A DNA stretch of 64,000 bases from Veronia nyctiphanis (GTDB lineage Bacteria > Pseudomonadota > Gammaproteobacteria > Enterobacterales > Vibrionaceae), in NCBI RefSeq assembly GCF_004116385.1, contig NZ_PEIB01000006.1, forward strand, positions 1 to 64,000, given 5' to 3'. How positions within the stretch are numbered: the stretch's first letter is position 1; every line of letters starts with the position of its first letter. Shown piece by piece: positions 27,952-37,611 of this stretch. The notes under the pieces are model-generated. The model worked only from the letters and a program-made list of their open reading frames with translations, did no database searches and was not told the origin of the DNA. The position numbers and the translations under genes are program-made.

Positions 27952-30900
27952 ATGCGTGGATTGATTGATGCATCCTTGATGCGCACCCGGACCATGGTGG
28001 TGCTGCTTATTTGTTTATTGCTTGCTGGCGCAAGCACCTACATTTCTATTCCCAAAGAAGCCAACCCAGACATAAAAATTCCAATTATTTATGTCTCTGT
28101 AAATCATCAGGGAATTTCTCCTACCGACGCAGAGCGTCTTCTTATTCGACCTGTCGAGCAGGAGCTTCGCTCGATTGAAGGTGTGAAAGAGATGACCGCG
28201 ACCGCATCAGAAGGTCACGGCTCGATAACGCTGGATTTCAATGTCGGCGTTGATCTCGATGAGGCAATGACGGATGTTCGTGAGGCTGTTGATAAAGTGG
28301 CTCCGCGACTCCCGGCAGGTGCTGATAAACCGACAGTTAATGAAGTAACCATGGCGGGTCAGATGCCCGTCCTCTCAGTCGCGCTTTACGGTACAGCGCC
28401 AGAAAGAACCATGGTGACCGTTGCTAGAAAACTGCGTGATGTCCTTGAGGGCTATAAGCAAATACTGGAAGTTGATATTGCGGGTGACCGTGATGACGTT
28501 GTCGAGATAGTGGTCGATCCGCTCTTGCTCGAGAGTTATAACCTGGTTTTGCAAGATATTTTTAACCTCGTTTCAAACAATAACCAGGTTATCGCGGCGG
28601 GCTTTATCGATAATGGTAACGGGCGATTCTCGGTCAAAATACCCTCGGTGTTTGAAACTGTACAAGACGTCTTAGACTTGCCTGTAAAGGTAGATGGTAA
28701 GAAAGTCGTCACCTTCGGCGATATTGCTACCGTCCGCAGAACATTTCGTGACCCGGGTAGCTTCGCGCGTCTCGACGGGCAGCCTGCTGTGGTTATGGAT
28801 ATCAAAAAGCGAGCTGGTGAGAACATCATCGAGACCGTCGGCCTTGTGAAGGCTGTGATTGAAGAAGCGCAGAAACAGCCGGAGTGGCCAGAAAATCTGC
28901 TGGTAAAATATACATCAGACGAGTCAAAGACTGTCAAAATGATGTTGACCGACCTTCAGAACAACATTCTGTCTGCAATTATCCTTGTGGTCGTGGTCAT
29001 TGTTGCCATTTTAGGTGCCAGAACAGCATTGCTGGTAGGCATTTCAATTCCGGGTTCATTCCTGACCGGGCTTTTGGTGTTGGGCATGTCAGGTCTGACA
29101 GTCAATATTGTCGTTCTGTTCTCGTTGATCATGGCGGTGGGTATGCTGGTTGATGGGGCCATTGTTGTCACTGAGTTTGCTGACAGGCGAATGCGTGAAG
29201 GTGTTCATCGTCGCGAAGCCTATCAGGAAGCGGCGAAGCGAATGGCATGGCCTATCATTGCATCAACGGCGACCACACTGGCGGCGTTCGCACCCATGCT
29301 GTTCTGGCCGGATACCACGGGCGAGTTCATGAAGTACTTGCCGTTGACCTTGATAGCGACTCTGACTGCATCGCTTGTCATGGCATTATTGTTCGTACCT
29401 GTGCTGGGCAGTTTGTTGGGTAAACCAAGAACCTTATCGGCCAAAGAAAAACAGAAGCTCGTTGCCCTTGAAGAAGGTGATTTCAATCAGGCGACCGGAT
29501 TCACCCGCGTCTATTTGAAAGTTCTTAAAGGTGCTATCCGTCACCCACTCAAAGTGGTCGGTCTGGCACTGGCCATTGCAGCTGGTACGATCTATGCCTA
29601 CGGACAATCAGGCCTAGGGACAGAGTTTTTCCCTGATGTTGACCCTGAAGTGTTTAACGTCAATGTCCGTTCAGACGGGGATCTTTCTATCTATGAAAAG
29701 CACGCGCTGATGCAAGAAGTTGAGCAGCGTCTTTCAGGAATGGATGAGATCCAGACCATCTACACCCGCACAGGTGGCCGTGATCAAATCGGCACCATCC
29801 AGATGAAACCTGTCGACTGGCAGTATCGCCGCAAGGTCAAAGAGATCATTGAGGAGTTGAGAGAAAAGACAGCGGATCTCGCTGGTTTGCAGCTTGAATT
29901 TAAATTCCCAAGCGCAGGGCCACCAAGCGAAAATGATCTCGATATTCAGCTCAGCGCGACATCAAAAGAAGCACTGAACGACGCGGCGTATCAGGTCAAA
30001 GTCTGGCTGGAGAATCAGTCAACCTTTACCAACATCAACGATACCATGGATAAAGAGGGCATCGACTGGACCATTGATGTCGATCGCTCAGATGCTGCCC
30101 GCTTTGGTGCATCAGCGAGCCTTGTTGGTAACACGGTGCAGTTTGTCACTAATGGTCTGAAAATTGGCGACTACCTGCCGGATGATTCAGATAAAGAAGT
30201 CGACATTCTGGTTCGCTATCCTGAGGATAAACGTGATATTGGCCGTTTTGATGAGCTAAGGGTCAATACCCCTTACGGTATGGTGCCTATTACCAACTTT
30301 GCCACCGTCAAACCGGAACCTAAACAAGGTACGATTAACCGTGTCGACGGTAAGCGGGTGTTGAATATCCGCGCGGATATGGCCAATGGCTATCAGCTCA
30401 GCACTGAACTGCCAGCACTCAAAGCCGCGTTAGCTGAAATGAACATGCCTGAAGGTGTGACGTTCAAAATTCGTGGTCAGGATGAAGAGCAGCAGAAGAG
30501 TATGGAATTCCTGATGAACGCGTTTATTGTCGCACTCGCTGTGATGGCAATGATCCTCATCACTCAGTTCAACAGCTTCTATCAGGCGTTTCTGATCCTC
30601 AGTGCTGTTCTGTTTTCAACGGTTGGTGTATTCCTTGGTTTGCTGGTATTCCAACGTCCTTTCGGCGTTATCATGTCAGGTATCGGTGTAATCACCTTGG
30701 CAGGGATCGTGGTGAACAACAACATCGTTTTGATTGATACCTATAACGTGTTGCGTCGAAGTGGCCTCAGTAAGGTCCACGCGATTCTTTCAACGGGTGC
30801 TCAGCGTCTTCGTCCTGTTATGCTTACGACAGTCACGACGATTCTTGGTTTGTTGCCAATGGTATTGGAGATGAATATCGATCTGATAAATCAGAAAGTT

Positions 30901-31173
30901 GAATTTGGCGCGCCGAGCACACAGTGGTGGTCACAACTAGCTACTGCGGTATCAGGCGGTCTGGCATTTTCTACCTTATTGACATTAGTGCTTACGCCAT
31001 GTTTGCTGATGTTTGGCGGTGACAAGATTAGGGTGAGAAAAGAGATGAATGACTATCTGCCTAATCAAAAGCAGGCGTTGTCTATTCCCGACGAGCTTGC
31101 CCAAGAACAGGCCAGTACTTCACAAAGTGGGCCAGCGGCAGAAGTGAATACTAAATCTGAAGTTGTGAACTGA
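27952..31173 (+). CDS. RND efflux pump, inner-membrane transporter
   Basis: A 1073-residue AcrB-type transporter with the duplicated plan of six membrane segments, each half preceded by a large periplasmic loop. The N-terminal helix begins LMRTRTMVVLLICLLLAGAST. In membrane segment 4 the conserved pair Asp-Asp of AcrB is Asp-Gly (GMLVDGAIVVTEFADRR). In segment 10 the proton-relay Lys region reads AGIVVNNNIVLID, with no lysine. This resembles a Vibrio subgroup, and V. cholerae has an RND pair at the same place. Substrates cannot be told from sequence. The C-terminus is a polar tail of about 50 residues. Confidence 0.92.
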   Translation: MRGLIDASLMRTRTMVVLLICLLLAGASTYISIPKEANPDIKIPIIYVSVNHQGISPTDAERLLIRPVEQELRSIEGVKEMTATASEGHGSITLDFNVGVDLDEAMTDVREAVDKVAPRLPAGADKPTVNEVTMAGQMPVLSVALYGTAPERTMVTVARKLRDVLEGYKQILEVDIAGDRDDVVEIVVDPLLLESYNLVLQDIFNLVSNNNQVIAAGFIDNGNGRFSVKIPSVFETVQDVLDLPVKVDGKKVVTFGDIATVRRTFRDPGSFARLDGQPAVVMDIKKRAGENIIETVGLVKAVIEEAQKQPEWPENLLVKYTSDESKTVKMMLTDLQNNILSAIILVVVVIVAILGARTALLVGISIPGSFLTGLLVLGMSGLTVNIVVLFSLIMAVGMLVDGAIVVTEFADRRMREGVHRREAYQEAAKRMAWPIIASTATTLAAFAPMLFWPDTTGEFMKYLPLTLIATLTASLVMALLFVPVLGSLLGKPRTLSAKEKQKLVALEEGDFNQATGFTRVYLKVLKGAIRHPLKVVGLALAIAAGTIYAYGQSGLGTEFFPDVDPEVFNVNVRSDGDLSIYEKHALMQEVEQRLSGMDEIQTIYTRTGGRDQIGTIQMKPVDWQYRRKVKEIIEELREKTADLAGLQLEFKFPSAGPPSENDLDIQLSATSKEALNDAAYQVKVWLENQSTFTNINDTMDKEGIDWTIDVDRSDAARFGASASLVGNTVQFVTNGLKIGDYLPDDSDKEVDILVRYPEDKRDIGRFDELRVNTPYGMVPITNFATVKPEPKQGTINRVDGKRVLNIRADMANGYQLSTELPALKAALAEMNMPEGVTFKIRGQDEEQQKSMEFLMNAFIVALAVMAMILITQFNSFYQAFLILSAVLFSTVGVFLGLLVFQRPFGVIMSGIGVITLAGIVVNNNIVLIDTYNVLRRSGLSKVHAILSTGAQRLRPVMLTTVTTILGLLPMVLEMNIDLINQKVEFGAPSTQWWSQLATAVSGGLAFSTLLTLVLTPCLLMFGGDKIRVRKEMNDYLPNQKQALSIPDELAQEQASTSQSGPAAEVNTKSEVVN

Positions 31174-31225
31174 CGTGCGAAAGTATTGAAGGGTGAGTGA
31201 TTCGATGGTGCACTCATTGATAACG

Positions 31226-31255
31226 AAAAAGCAGCGCATTGCGCTGCTTTTTTTG
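31226..31255. terminator. bidirectional intrinsic terminator
   Basis: AAAAAGCAGCGC-ATT-GCGCTGCTTTTTTT: a strong stem with A-run and T-run flanks, between the convergent RND pump gene and mepM. Confidence 0.92.
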
Positions 31256-31293
31256 TTCCGAAAATTTGGATTGCCTTTTGCGGCTAAGGTAAA

Positions 31294-32610
31294 TCAGGAA
31301 TCATCGTTGCGATGAATTGGCCCAAGAGAGGCCAGTATCTGACTGAACTGATTAAGGGTTGCTAACCTCTTTTCAGCTAGAGAGATAAAATCGGTTTTCG
31401 CTTTACCTGTTAATGAGCGTGCTTGAGGTAATTTGACCGTTCTAGGGTTTTTATGGCGACCATTCACCAAGAATTCATAGTGAAGGTGCGCGCCAGTTAC
31501 ACGGCCAGTTCTTCCTACTTTACCAATTGTTTGTCCTTGCTTTACACGCTGCCCTTTTTTGACGAGACGCTTCGACAGATGAAGGTACTTGGTGGTGTAG
31601 GTGTTATTGTGCTGAATGATAATGTAATTACCATTGTATTTGTTGTAGCCCGAGGTGCGAACAGTACCATCACCTGCTGCCCATACAGGGGTGCCTACAG
31701 GTGCGGCATAGTCTGTGCCGCGGTGCGCCTTCATCTGTCCTGTGACGGGATGGAGGCGGCGACCGAAGTTTGAGCTTACCCGGCGAAAGTTAAGGGGGGT
31801 ACGCAGAAATGCTTTACGCATTGCACGCCCATCAGCGTCATAATACTCACCCGTTTCTGAGCGCACTGCTGTAAATACATCACCTTGGTTGGTAAAAGTC
31901 GCGGCTAAAATCTCACCCCGGCCAATGCGCTCGCCTTCGATAAATTGCTCTTCAAACAGAACCTCAAAGTGATCGCCTGCTCTGATATCGAGGGCGAAGT
32001 CGATGTCCCAGCCAAATATCTCAGCAATTTGCATGATTTGATTTGCTGTCAGGCCACCGGAGATTGCTGCATTCCAGAAGTTTGAGGTAATTTCAGCGCT
32101 GGCGAACCCCATCTGTGTGTCAATGGGCTTACTGTCTATTTTTGACTGAAACTTGTCATCCACCCGGGTGATCACCAAGGTGGTATTCACACCTTGCGGT
32201 TGTTCCAGTTTGACTAATTGCTGGTCTCCGTCAAAGCCCATACGCAGCTTATCGCCGGGGCGCAAACGGGTTAAGCTCTTCGCTTCTTCACTGCTGTTTA
32301 TCAGTTTATACAGTACATTGGCACTGATCCCTTCAGCGTTAAACAGTGTTGACAGGGTATCACCTGATTTTACTGTCACTGTTTTCCATTCCAAAGGCTC
32401 AATATTTGCCAGCACTTCCTGACCTGCAGGGGGAAGCAAAGCGTGGTGTTTAATAGGCACTGCATAAAGCTTCCCAGTTTCCAGAGTCTGGGAAGTGTCG
32501 AGCTCTTGTTGGCTTGGCAGTAGCAGGGCGATAACGAGCGCTGCACTGAGGCCTGCGATGACGGTTTGATATTTCCTTGGCAAAGCCATTTTTCTTCTTA
32601 TATGCATCAA
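31294..32610 (-). CDS. mepM: murein DD-endopeptidase MepM-like (LysM + M23)
   Basis: A 438-residue envelope hydrolase that cuts peptide cross-links in peptidoglycan to allow wall growth. An N-terminal membrane anchor (VIAGLSAALVIALLLPS) precedes a LysM-type domain (KTVTVKSGDTLSTLFNAEGI) and a C-terminal M23 zinc peptidase with the ligands in AHRGTDYAAP and HLHYEF. The size equals E. coli MepM. It is divergent from tyrS, with 184 bases between. Several Vibrio M23 paralogues (Shy family) exist, so the exact orthologue name is less certain than the function. Confidence 0.88.
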   Translation of the reverse strand: MMHIRRKMALPRKYQTVIAGLSAALVIALLLPSQQELDTSQTLETGKLYAVPIKHHALLPPAGQEVLANIEPLEWKTVTVKSGDTLSTLFNAEGISANVLYKLINSSEEAKSLTRLRPGDKLRMGFDGDQQLVKLEQPQGVNTTLVITRVDDKFQSKIDSKPIDTQMGFASAEITSNFWNAAISGGLTANQIMQIAEIFGWDIDFALDIRAGDHFEVLFEEQFIEGERIGRGEILAATFTNQGDVFTAVRSETGEYYDADGRAMRKAFLRTPLNFRRVSSNFGRRLHPVTGQMKAHRGTDYAAPVGTPVWAAGDGTVRTSGYNKYNGNYIIIQHNNTYTTKYLHLSKRLVKKGQRVKQGQTIGKVGRTGRVTGAHLHYEFLVNGRHKNPRTVKLPQARSLTGKAKTDFISLAEKRLATLNQFSQILASLGPIHRNDDS

Positions 32611-32794
32611 GTGTTCAATATTACAAAAAAATGAAATGAGAACAGAAGCTCTTCGGTGCCACAGATTTGAGATTCTGTAACTACATCAGCCAGTTCCTTT
32701 TGACAGTAATAAGTCTAACTGGTTTCAAAAACCATCGCTATTCAAGTAGTATGTCGCTCTATCACAAATTGCCGATTCTTGGGAGCATTTAACT

Positions 32795-33982
32795 ATGGCG
32801 AGCATTGAAGCTGCGCTAGCTGAAATAAAGCGTGGCGTTGAGGAGCTGATTCCTGAAGAGGAATTAATTGCAAAACTGAAAGAAAATCGTCCTTTACGTA
32901 TCAAACTGGGCATGGATCCGACAGCTCCGGATATTCATTTGGGCCACACTGTGGTGATGAATAAGCTTCGCGCATTCCAGGAACTTGGCCACGAAGTGAT
33001 TTTTCTGGTGGGTGACTTCACTGCGACAGTGGGTGACCCGACAGGTAAGAATGCGACACGTCCTCCGTTGACGAGAGAGGAAGTGCTGAAAAACGCCGAG
33101 ACGTATAAAGAGCAGGCGTTCAAAATTCTGGACCCAGAAAAGACCCGTTTTGAGTTTAACTCAGACTGGCTGAACGAGCTGGGTACAGTCGGTATGATCC
33201 GTCTGGCTGCAAGCTCTACAGTTGCTCGTATGCTTGAGCGTGATGATTTCAAAAAGCGTTACAGCACCAACCAACCTATCGCTATTCACGAGTTCATTTA
33301 CCCGCTTCTACAAGGCTATGATTCCGTGGCTCTGGAAGCGGATGTTGAGCTCGGTGGTACCGACCAGAAGTTCAACCTGTTGATGGGACGTGAACTGCAA
33401 AAGCAGCACGGTCAAAAGCAACAGGTGATCATTACCATGCCTTTGCTGGTGGGTCTTGATGGCGTTAAGAAGATGTCTAAGTCAGCCCATAACTACATTG
33501 GTGTGACGGATGCCCCGGGCGAGATGTTTGGTAAAATCATGTCTATCTCTGATGACTTGATGTGGAACTACTATGAGCTGCTTTCTTTCCGTCCACTTGA
33601 AGAGGTTGAGCAGCTTAAGACAGATATCGAAAATGGCAAGAACCCGCGTGATGTGAAGATCTCTCTGGCGAAAGAGATCATTGCGCGCTTCCACAGCGAA
33701 GCAGATGCTGACGCTGCTGAGGCCGAGTTCATCAACCGTTTCCAAAAAGGTGCAATGCCTGATGAGATGCCTGAGTTTGAGTTCGGTCAAGGTGTAGCGA
33801 TCGCGAACCTCCTAAAAGATGCAGGTCTGGTTGGTTCAACGTCTGACGCGATGCGTATGATCCGTCAGGGTGCTGTAAAGATTGATGGCGAAAAAGTCTC
33901 TGATACCAAATTGATTCCAGAATCGGGTCAAGCTGTGTATCAGGTAGGTAAACGAAAGTTTGCCCGTGTATCACTGAACTGA
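32795..33982 (+). CDS. tyrS: tyrosyl-tRNA synthetase
   Basis: A 395-residue class I aminoacyl-tRNA synthetase that charges tRNA-Tyr. The HIGH motif is HLGH at residues 48-51, KMSKS is present as KKMSKSAHN near 230, and a C-terminal S4 RNA-binding domain ([16 protein letters not shown]) follows. The length and sequence fit the shorter, TyrZ-like bacterial type. GGGAGC lies upstream of the ATG. Confidence 0.95.
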   Translation: MASIEAALAEIKRGVEELIPEEELIAKLKENRPLRIKLGMDPTAPDIHLGHTVVMNKLRAFQELGHEVIFLVGDFTATVGDPTGKNATRPPLTREEVLKNAETYKEQAFKILDPEKTRFEFNSDWLNELGTVGMIRLAASSTVARMLERDDFKKRYSTNQPIAIHEFIYPLLQGYDSVALEADVELGGTDQKFNLLMGRELQKQHGQKQQVIITMPLLVGLDGVKKMSKSAHNYIGVTDAPGEMFGKIMSISDDLMWNYYELLSFRPLEEVEQLKTDIENGKNPRDVKISLAKEIIARFHSEADADAAEAEFINRFQKGAMPDEMPEFEFGQGVAIANLLKDAGLVGSTSDAMRMIRQGAVKIDGEKVSDTKLIPESGQAVYQVGKRKFARVSLN

Positions 33983-34002
33983 TTCACTCTTTATACATGA
34001 TT

Positions 34003-34028
34003 AAAAAGGCGCGTCAGCGCCTTTTTTC
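34003..34028. terminator. bidirectional intrinsic terminator
   Basis: A stem AAGGCGC / GCGCCTT with a four-base loop, preceded by AAAA and followed by TTTTTT, between convergent tyrS and the flavodoxin gene. Confidence 0.9.
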
Positions 34029-34034
34029 GTTTTG

Positions 34035-34601
34035 TCATTGATTAAATCGGCTGGCAAGGGTTGCCACACGTTTACCCAGATGATGGGCTGTTTTCAGATC
34101 GACCTGTTGTATTGGGCCATCTCCATTTTCAACGGCTGCCATCACGCCTGTTTGTCCACTGAAACGATTGAATTCATCCGTGCCTGAGCCATCCGGCCTG
34201 TCGAGCCCACACCAAAGCATACTGTGCTGCGTCGCCAGTACCTGCAGGTAATTGATGGTGTGATGCAAATCACCACCAATGCTTCCGCCAATCGTAAAGC
34301 CTGCCGCCAGCTTATTTACCCAGCGTTGCTCGACCCATTCCGGGCTGGATGCATCAATAAAGGCTTTGAACTGGGCGGGCACACTCCCCATGTATGTTGG
34401 GCAACCAAAGATGATGGCTGTGCAATCGCGGAGGGATTCAAAAATGGCATTATCTTTGAAGCGCCCTTGTTCGATATCTTCATCTTTTATCTGATAGAGC
34501 AGGGGGGCAATATCGGCCTCCATCACACCTTTGGCTACGTGCTCTGCCAGTTTGTGGGTTGTGCCATTTTTGGAGTAGTAGATGATGGCAATTTTTTTCA
34601 T
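34035..34601 (-). CDS. flavodoxin-fold FMN protein (WrbA/NQO-like)
   Basis: A 188-residue flavodoxin-like protein. The FMN phosphate loop is YYSKNGTTHKLAEHV, and the second flavin loop is FGCPTYMGSVPAQFKAFID. Proteins like this are NAD(P)H-quinone reductases or reductant carriers. The ATG at 34601 overlaps the stop of the upstream questin-oxidase-like gene (ATGA), so the two are translationally coupled and may work together in an oxidation or reduction step. The specific partner and substrate are unknown. Confidence 0.85.
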   Translation of the reverse strand: MKKIAIIYYSKNGTTHKLAEHVAKGVMEADIAPLLYQIKDEDIEQGRFKDNAIFESLRDCTAIIFGCPTYMGSVPAQFKAFIDASSPEWVEQRWVNKLAAGFTIGGSIGGDLHHTINYLQVLATQHSMLWCGLDRPDGSGTDEFNRFSGQTGVMAAVENGDGPIQQVDLKTAHHLGKRVATLASRFNQ

Positions 34602-35583
34602 GATTGTTCTCCCAATACGGCTTGGATTGCCATCAAGAGTTCCGGTAAGGCTATGGATTGATATAACCACGCGCAGCTGTAGACGAGCTTGATCGTGTGA
34701 TCGTTTTTGGAGGCTAACGCTTTGGTAAACCAGCTATTCCACTCTTTTTGGTTATCACTTGTGGTTGCCAGTGGCACAAAAGCATGGCGATAAGTAGATG
34801 TACATACTGCTGCGACGTAAGCCTGCCAAAAATATCCCAAGGCTTTATCAATGTCGTCAATGAAAGGTTCAAGAGACAGCAATGCCTGCAAACCAGTGAC
34901 ACCATGTAGCAAGGTGAAATCATTGGATGCGATAAATTGCGTGGTGACGAGCCGAACTATTTTCGCTCGGTCGATCACTTCAGGTACTGCAGCAATTTCT
35001 TGGTATCTGGGTTGCTGAGACAGAAACTGGATATCATCCGAAATAAGCCTTCAGGGTATTTCTGGTCCGAAAAACGTGTTGTGGCATTTCCGAGGTGCTG
35101 TTCAAGCGTCAGCATGGGATCTCTGATAAGTGGACCCGGTGAGACGTAGTTGGCGGCGAAAAGCCCTAGTGCATGACTGACTTCATGTGGGCTGTTAGAT
35201 TCGACAGCGTAGCTGAGCCTGATAATGCCGTGAAAGGAAGCGGCCGCGAGGCCGGGCAGTAACTCATTGATTGCTTTTTCAACTGCTTCTCTCATCCCGT
35301 TGGCAACGATGTCGGCATGATAAAAATCGATCAAGGCCAGAAGCGTATCTGGATTGCCTCTTTCTGGTTGTAGATTGTTGATTAACCGTGACTCAGAAAA
35401 TAATTCAAGGTGTTGTTCATGTGCTCGATATTCTGTTTCAAGCTGCTGTCTATTTGCGCCAATCTTCTCCATCGCCATTAAGGCCATTGGAAGGTGGTTT
35501 GACAAGCTTCCTCCGTAGGTCGGGAGATACTTGTGTGCCTGACTGACCAGCTGCAAGCTGTTTTCGGTAAGTGGTGAAAACAT
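34598..35583 (-). CDS. questin oxidase-like family protein (DUF4243, frame break)
   Basis: Restored, it is about 328 residues. Segments typical of the family are SNHLPMALMAMEKIGA near the start, SFHGIIRLSYAVESNSPHEVSHALGL in the middle and DFTLLHGVTGLQALLSL near the end. The first frame ends at 34975 and the second begins at 34978, but the second frame is coding further upstream (PRYQEIAAVPEVIDRAK). The break therefore lies near 35010-35016, and one added base repairs it. The family name comes from a fungal enzyme that cleaves the anthraquinone questin by a Baeyer-Villiger-type reaction. Bacterial members are largely uncharacterised. It overlaps the flavodoxin gene by four bases. Confidence 0.78.
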
Positions 35584-35782
35584 CTTAAGCCCCCTCAGTG
35601 ATTTTGCAGAGTTGGGTATTCATCCGCAGTCGCAGTGTGTTGCCAATCGAGTGTTTTTTGTTGGTGTTTGCTCCATAGCCCATCGCTGACTCCATTATTG
35701 CTTTAGTAAAGTTATTTATTTACATAGTAGGGGGTTTTTATTTAAGTAAGGCAAATGCTTTACTAAGTTGCGATAGGGATTA

Positions 35783-35810
35783 AAAAACGCGCTATATCAG
35801 CGCGTTTTTA
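35783..35810. terminator. intrinsic terminator after btuF
   Basis: AAAAAACGCGCTATATCAGCGCGTTTTTA: a stem AACGCGCT / AGCGCGTT with T-runs in both directions, 21 bases past the btuF stop codon. The upstream flank of the questin-oxidase-like gene shares this spacer. Confidence 0.85.
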
Positions 35811-35830
35811 TATGGGCTTTCGAACGGTGA

Positions 35831-36649
35831 TTAAGCCTGCTCGCGCACCTTGTCCATTGCTGTACAAATCTGTTTGACGGCTTTCAATGAGCGAGGCGTG
35901 GCTTGATTCACCCAGTCAGCAGTCAGGTTAAATACAGCTTCTGATTGCGCTGCTGGCAGGTGATCTTTCCAAGATTCCCAGAACACTTTTGGATCTGTCG
36001 AACCGTCCGCATAGAAAATGGCCTCTGGCTTTTTCACTATGACCTGCTCTTTGTTGACCTGCGGGTAAGCAGCACTGGCCGCCTCGAAAGTATTTTTACC
36101 GCCACAGATAGCAAAGAGTGGGTTTGGCCAGTTGTTACCGCTAACGGTAAACAGAGGGTTTGAACTCAGCTGATAAAAATAAGCTACCTGCGCCTTTCCT
36201 TCTTGGGCCTTACGGATTTCGGCCAACTCTTTGCGCATTTCATCGGCGGCTTTTTCACCGATGCTTGAATCAGACGCATACTTGCTTAGCGCCTCTAGCT
36301 CGTTAGCTGTGTTATCCAAAGTGCTCAGGGTTGAATGGAAAACAGTAATGCCTAGCTTCTCAAGTTTTTCTACTTGGTCAGCGGGGTTACCGCCTTTCCA
36401 AGAAATGACCAAATCTGGCTGAAGTGCCGCGATTCGTTCAATATTCAGCCCCTTGTAGCTTGCGACATGCTCTAGTTTATCGACTTCAGCAGGGTAGTGA
36501 CTGTAATCATCGACAGCGATCATCGCATCACCCAGACCGGCCGTGTAAGCCAGCTCAGTAGCATGAGGTGAAAGGCTGATCACTTTTAGCTCTGCGGCAT
36601 GAGCAACGACTGGCAGTGATAACAAAATGGTAAATAAAAAGCGCTTCAT
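35831..36649 (-). CDS. btuF: vitamin B12 (cobalamin) periplasmic binding protein
   Basis: A 272-residue periplasmic binding protein of the BtuF/FhuD type that captures cobalamin for the BtuCD importer. It has a signal peptide (MKRFLFTILLSLPVVAHA, cut before AELKV) and the early motif ISLSPHATELAYTAGLGDAMIAVDDYS. I chose ATG 36649 because its A is also the last base of the upstream TAA stop (TAATG) and the signal peptide begins there. The ATG at 36715 would place the signal peptide internally. Confidence 0.9.
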   Translation of the reverse strand: MKRFLFTILLSLPVVAHAAELKVISLSPHATELAYTAGLGDAMIAVDDYSHYPAEVDKLEHVASYKGLNIERIAALQPDLVISWKGGNPADQVEKLEKLGITVFHSTLSTLDNTANELEALSKYASDSSIGEKAADEMRKELAEIRKAQEGKAQVAYFYQLSSNPLFTVSGNNWPNPLFAICGGKNTFEAASAAYPQVNKEQVIVKKPEAIFYADGSTDPKVFWESWKDHLPAAQSEAVFNLTADWVNQATPRSLKAVKQICTAMDKVREQA

Positions 36650-37605
36650 TACAGGATCCTTCCCAAGAACATAAGTAAACTCTGCAACCCAATCCACAGT
36701 AAAGATCTGGCCCATAAATGACGGGACACAAGCATGAGGTGGGAAGCAGTAGGGGCGATATCGCCACCAATGGATTTTCGTTTCAGCTTTTGCTGGTCAT
36801 AGACAACGGGCCCACCAAGGGCCAGTTGAAATTTTGTGCCAATTGCTGCCAGCAACCAGCCTTTGCCTTGCTCCCGCCATTGTTGTCCCTGTTGTTTGAT
36901 GGCGGAAAGGGCGTGGTATCCGTTTTTACCTGCCGCAATAAGCAGCGCAAACAAGCGTGTTGGTAACCAATCAAGCAAGGTCATCACTTTGCTGACAGGT
37001 AAGCCATAGTCCTGATAGCGGACCTGATTCGGTGACCACATTCGGGCCAGTTGCATTGTCAGGGCATAGGTGAAAGCACCAGGGCCGCCGAGAAGGGCAT
37101 ACCAGAACAATACCGAAATCAGTTGCCGGCAATAGCCGACGGTTAGAGTTTCAGCGCCCGCTTTACCAAGGCCAATGGCTGATAGTGAAGAGGTGTCTCT
37201 GTTGACCTGCGGTGCCAGTGCTTCCCTCGCTGAAAGCTTGTCTTCTCTTGACAGTGCGCCTGCAAGTCGCTGATGACTCTCATGGAGTGGTCGCCAGTTC
37301 AGCGCGAACCAGAGAAGAAGAAAATCGAGGAACCACTGCATCCATACCACTTGCTGGAGCGCAATACAGAAGACGAGTGTGGTCAGACTCAAAAGCATCA
37401 AGGTGAGCGTGCCTGCAAGCCTTTGCTGGGTTCTGCTGTCAGTGGTGTGATGGACGCGAACAGCAATCTCAGTGGCCAGTTTGTGCCAGTATGGCTTTGG
37501 GCTGAATGCGCCCTGAGCCGGATAAACCCAATGGAATAGCAAAGCGCCCCACATGGCAAGCAAGGAGGGTGTTTCCAGTAACACGGTGAAAATATCCGGC
37601 ATCAT
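36649..37605 (-). CDS. CbiB/CobD-family cobalamin biosynthesis membrane protein
   Basis: A 318-residue polytopic membrane protein that matches the CbiB (adenosylcobinamide-phosphate synthase) family in outline: hydrophobic segments near 85-115 and 180-205, a GGPGAFTYALTMQLARMW segment, LDWLPTRLFAL and a C-terminal hydrophobic anchor. It is clustered with btuF (one-base overlap) and follows mtnN by six bases, a gene group common in Vibrio. These bacteria generally lack de novo corrin synthesis, so a role in cobinamide salvage is likely. Full enzymatic competence cannot be judged by eye. Confidence 0.8.
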   Translation of the reverse strand: MMPDIFTVLLETPSLLAMWGALLFHWVYPAQGAFSPKPYWHKLATEIAVRVHHTTDSRTQQRLAGTLTLMLLSLTTLVFCIALQQVVWMQWFLDFLLLWFALNWRPLHESHQRLAGALSREDKLSAREALAPQVNRDTSSLSAIGLGKAGAETLTVGYCRQLISVLFWYALLGGPGAFTYALTMQLARMWSPNQVRYQDYGLPVSKVMTLLDWLPTRLFALLIAAGKNGYHALSAIKQQGQQWREQGKGWLLAAIGTKFQLALGGPVVYDQQKLKRKSIGGDIAPTASHLMLVSRHLWARSLLWIGLQSLLMFLGRIL

Positions 37606-37611
37606 AGCGAG

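Noticed and set aside
34598-34978. Separate small gene after the questin-oxidase-like protein (ATGA-type overlap)
   Set aside because: Its frame is coding upstream of the apparent GTG start, and its sequence is the C-terminal part of the same family, so it is one gene with an indel.
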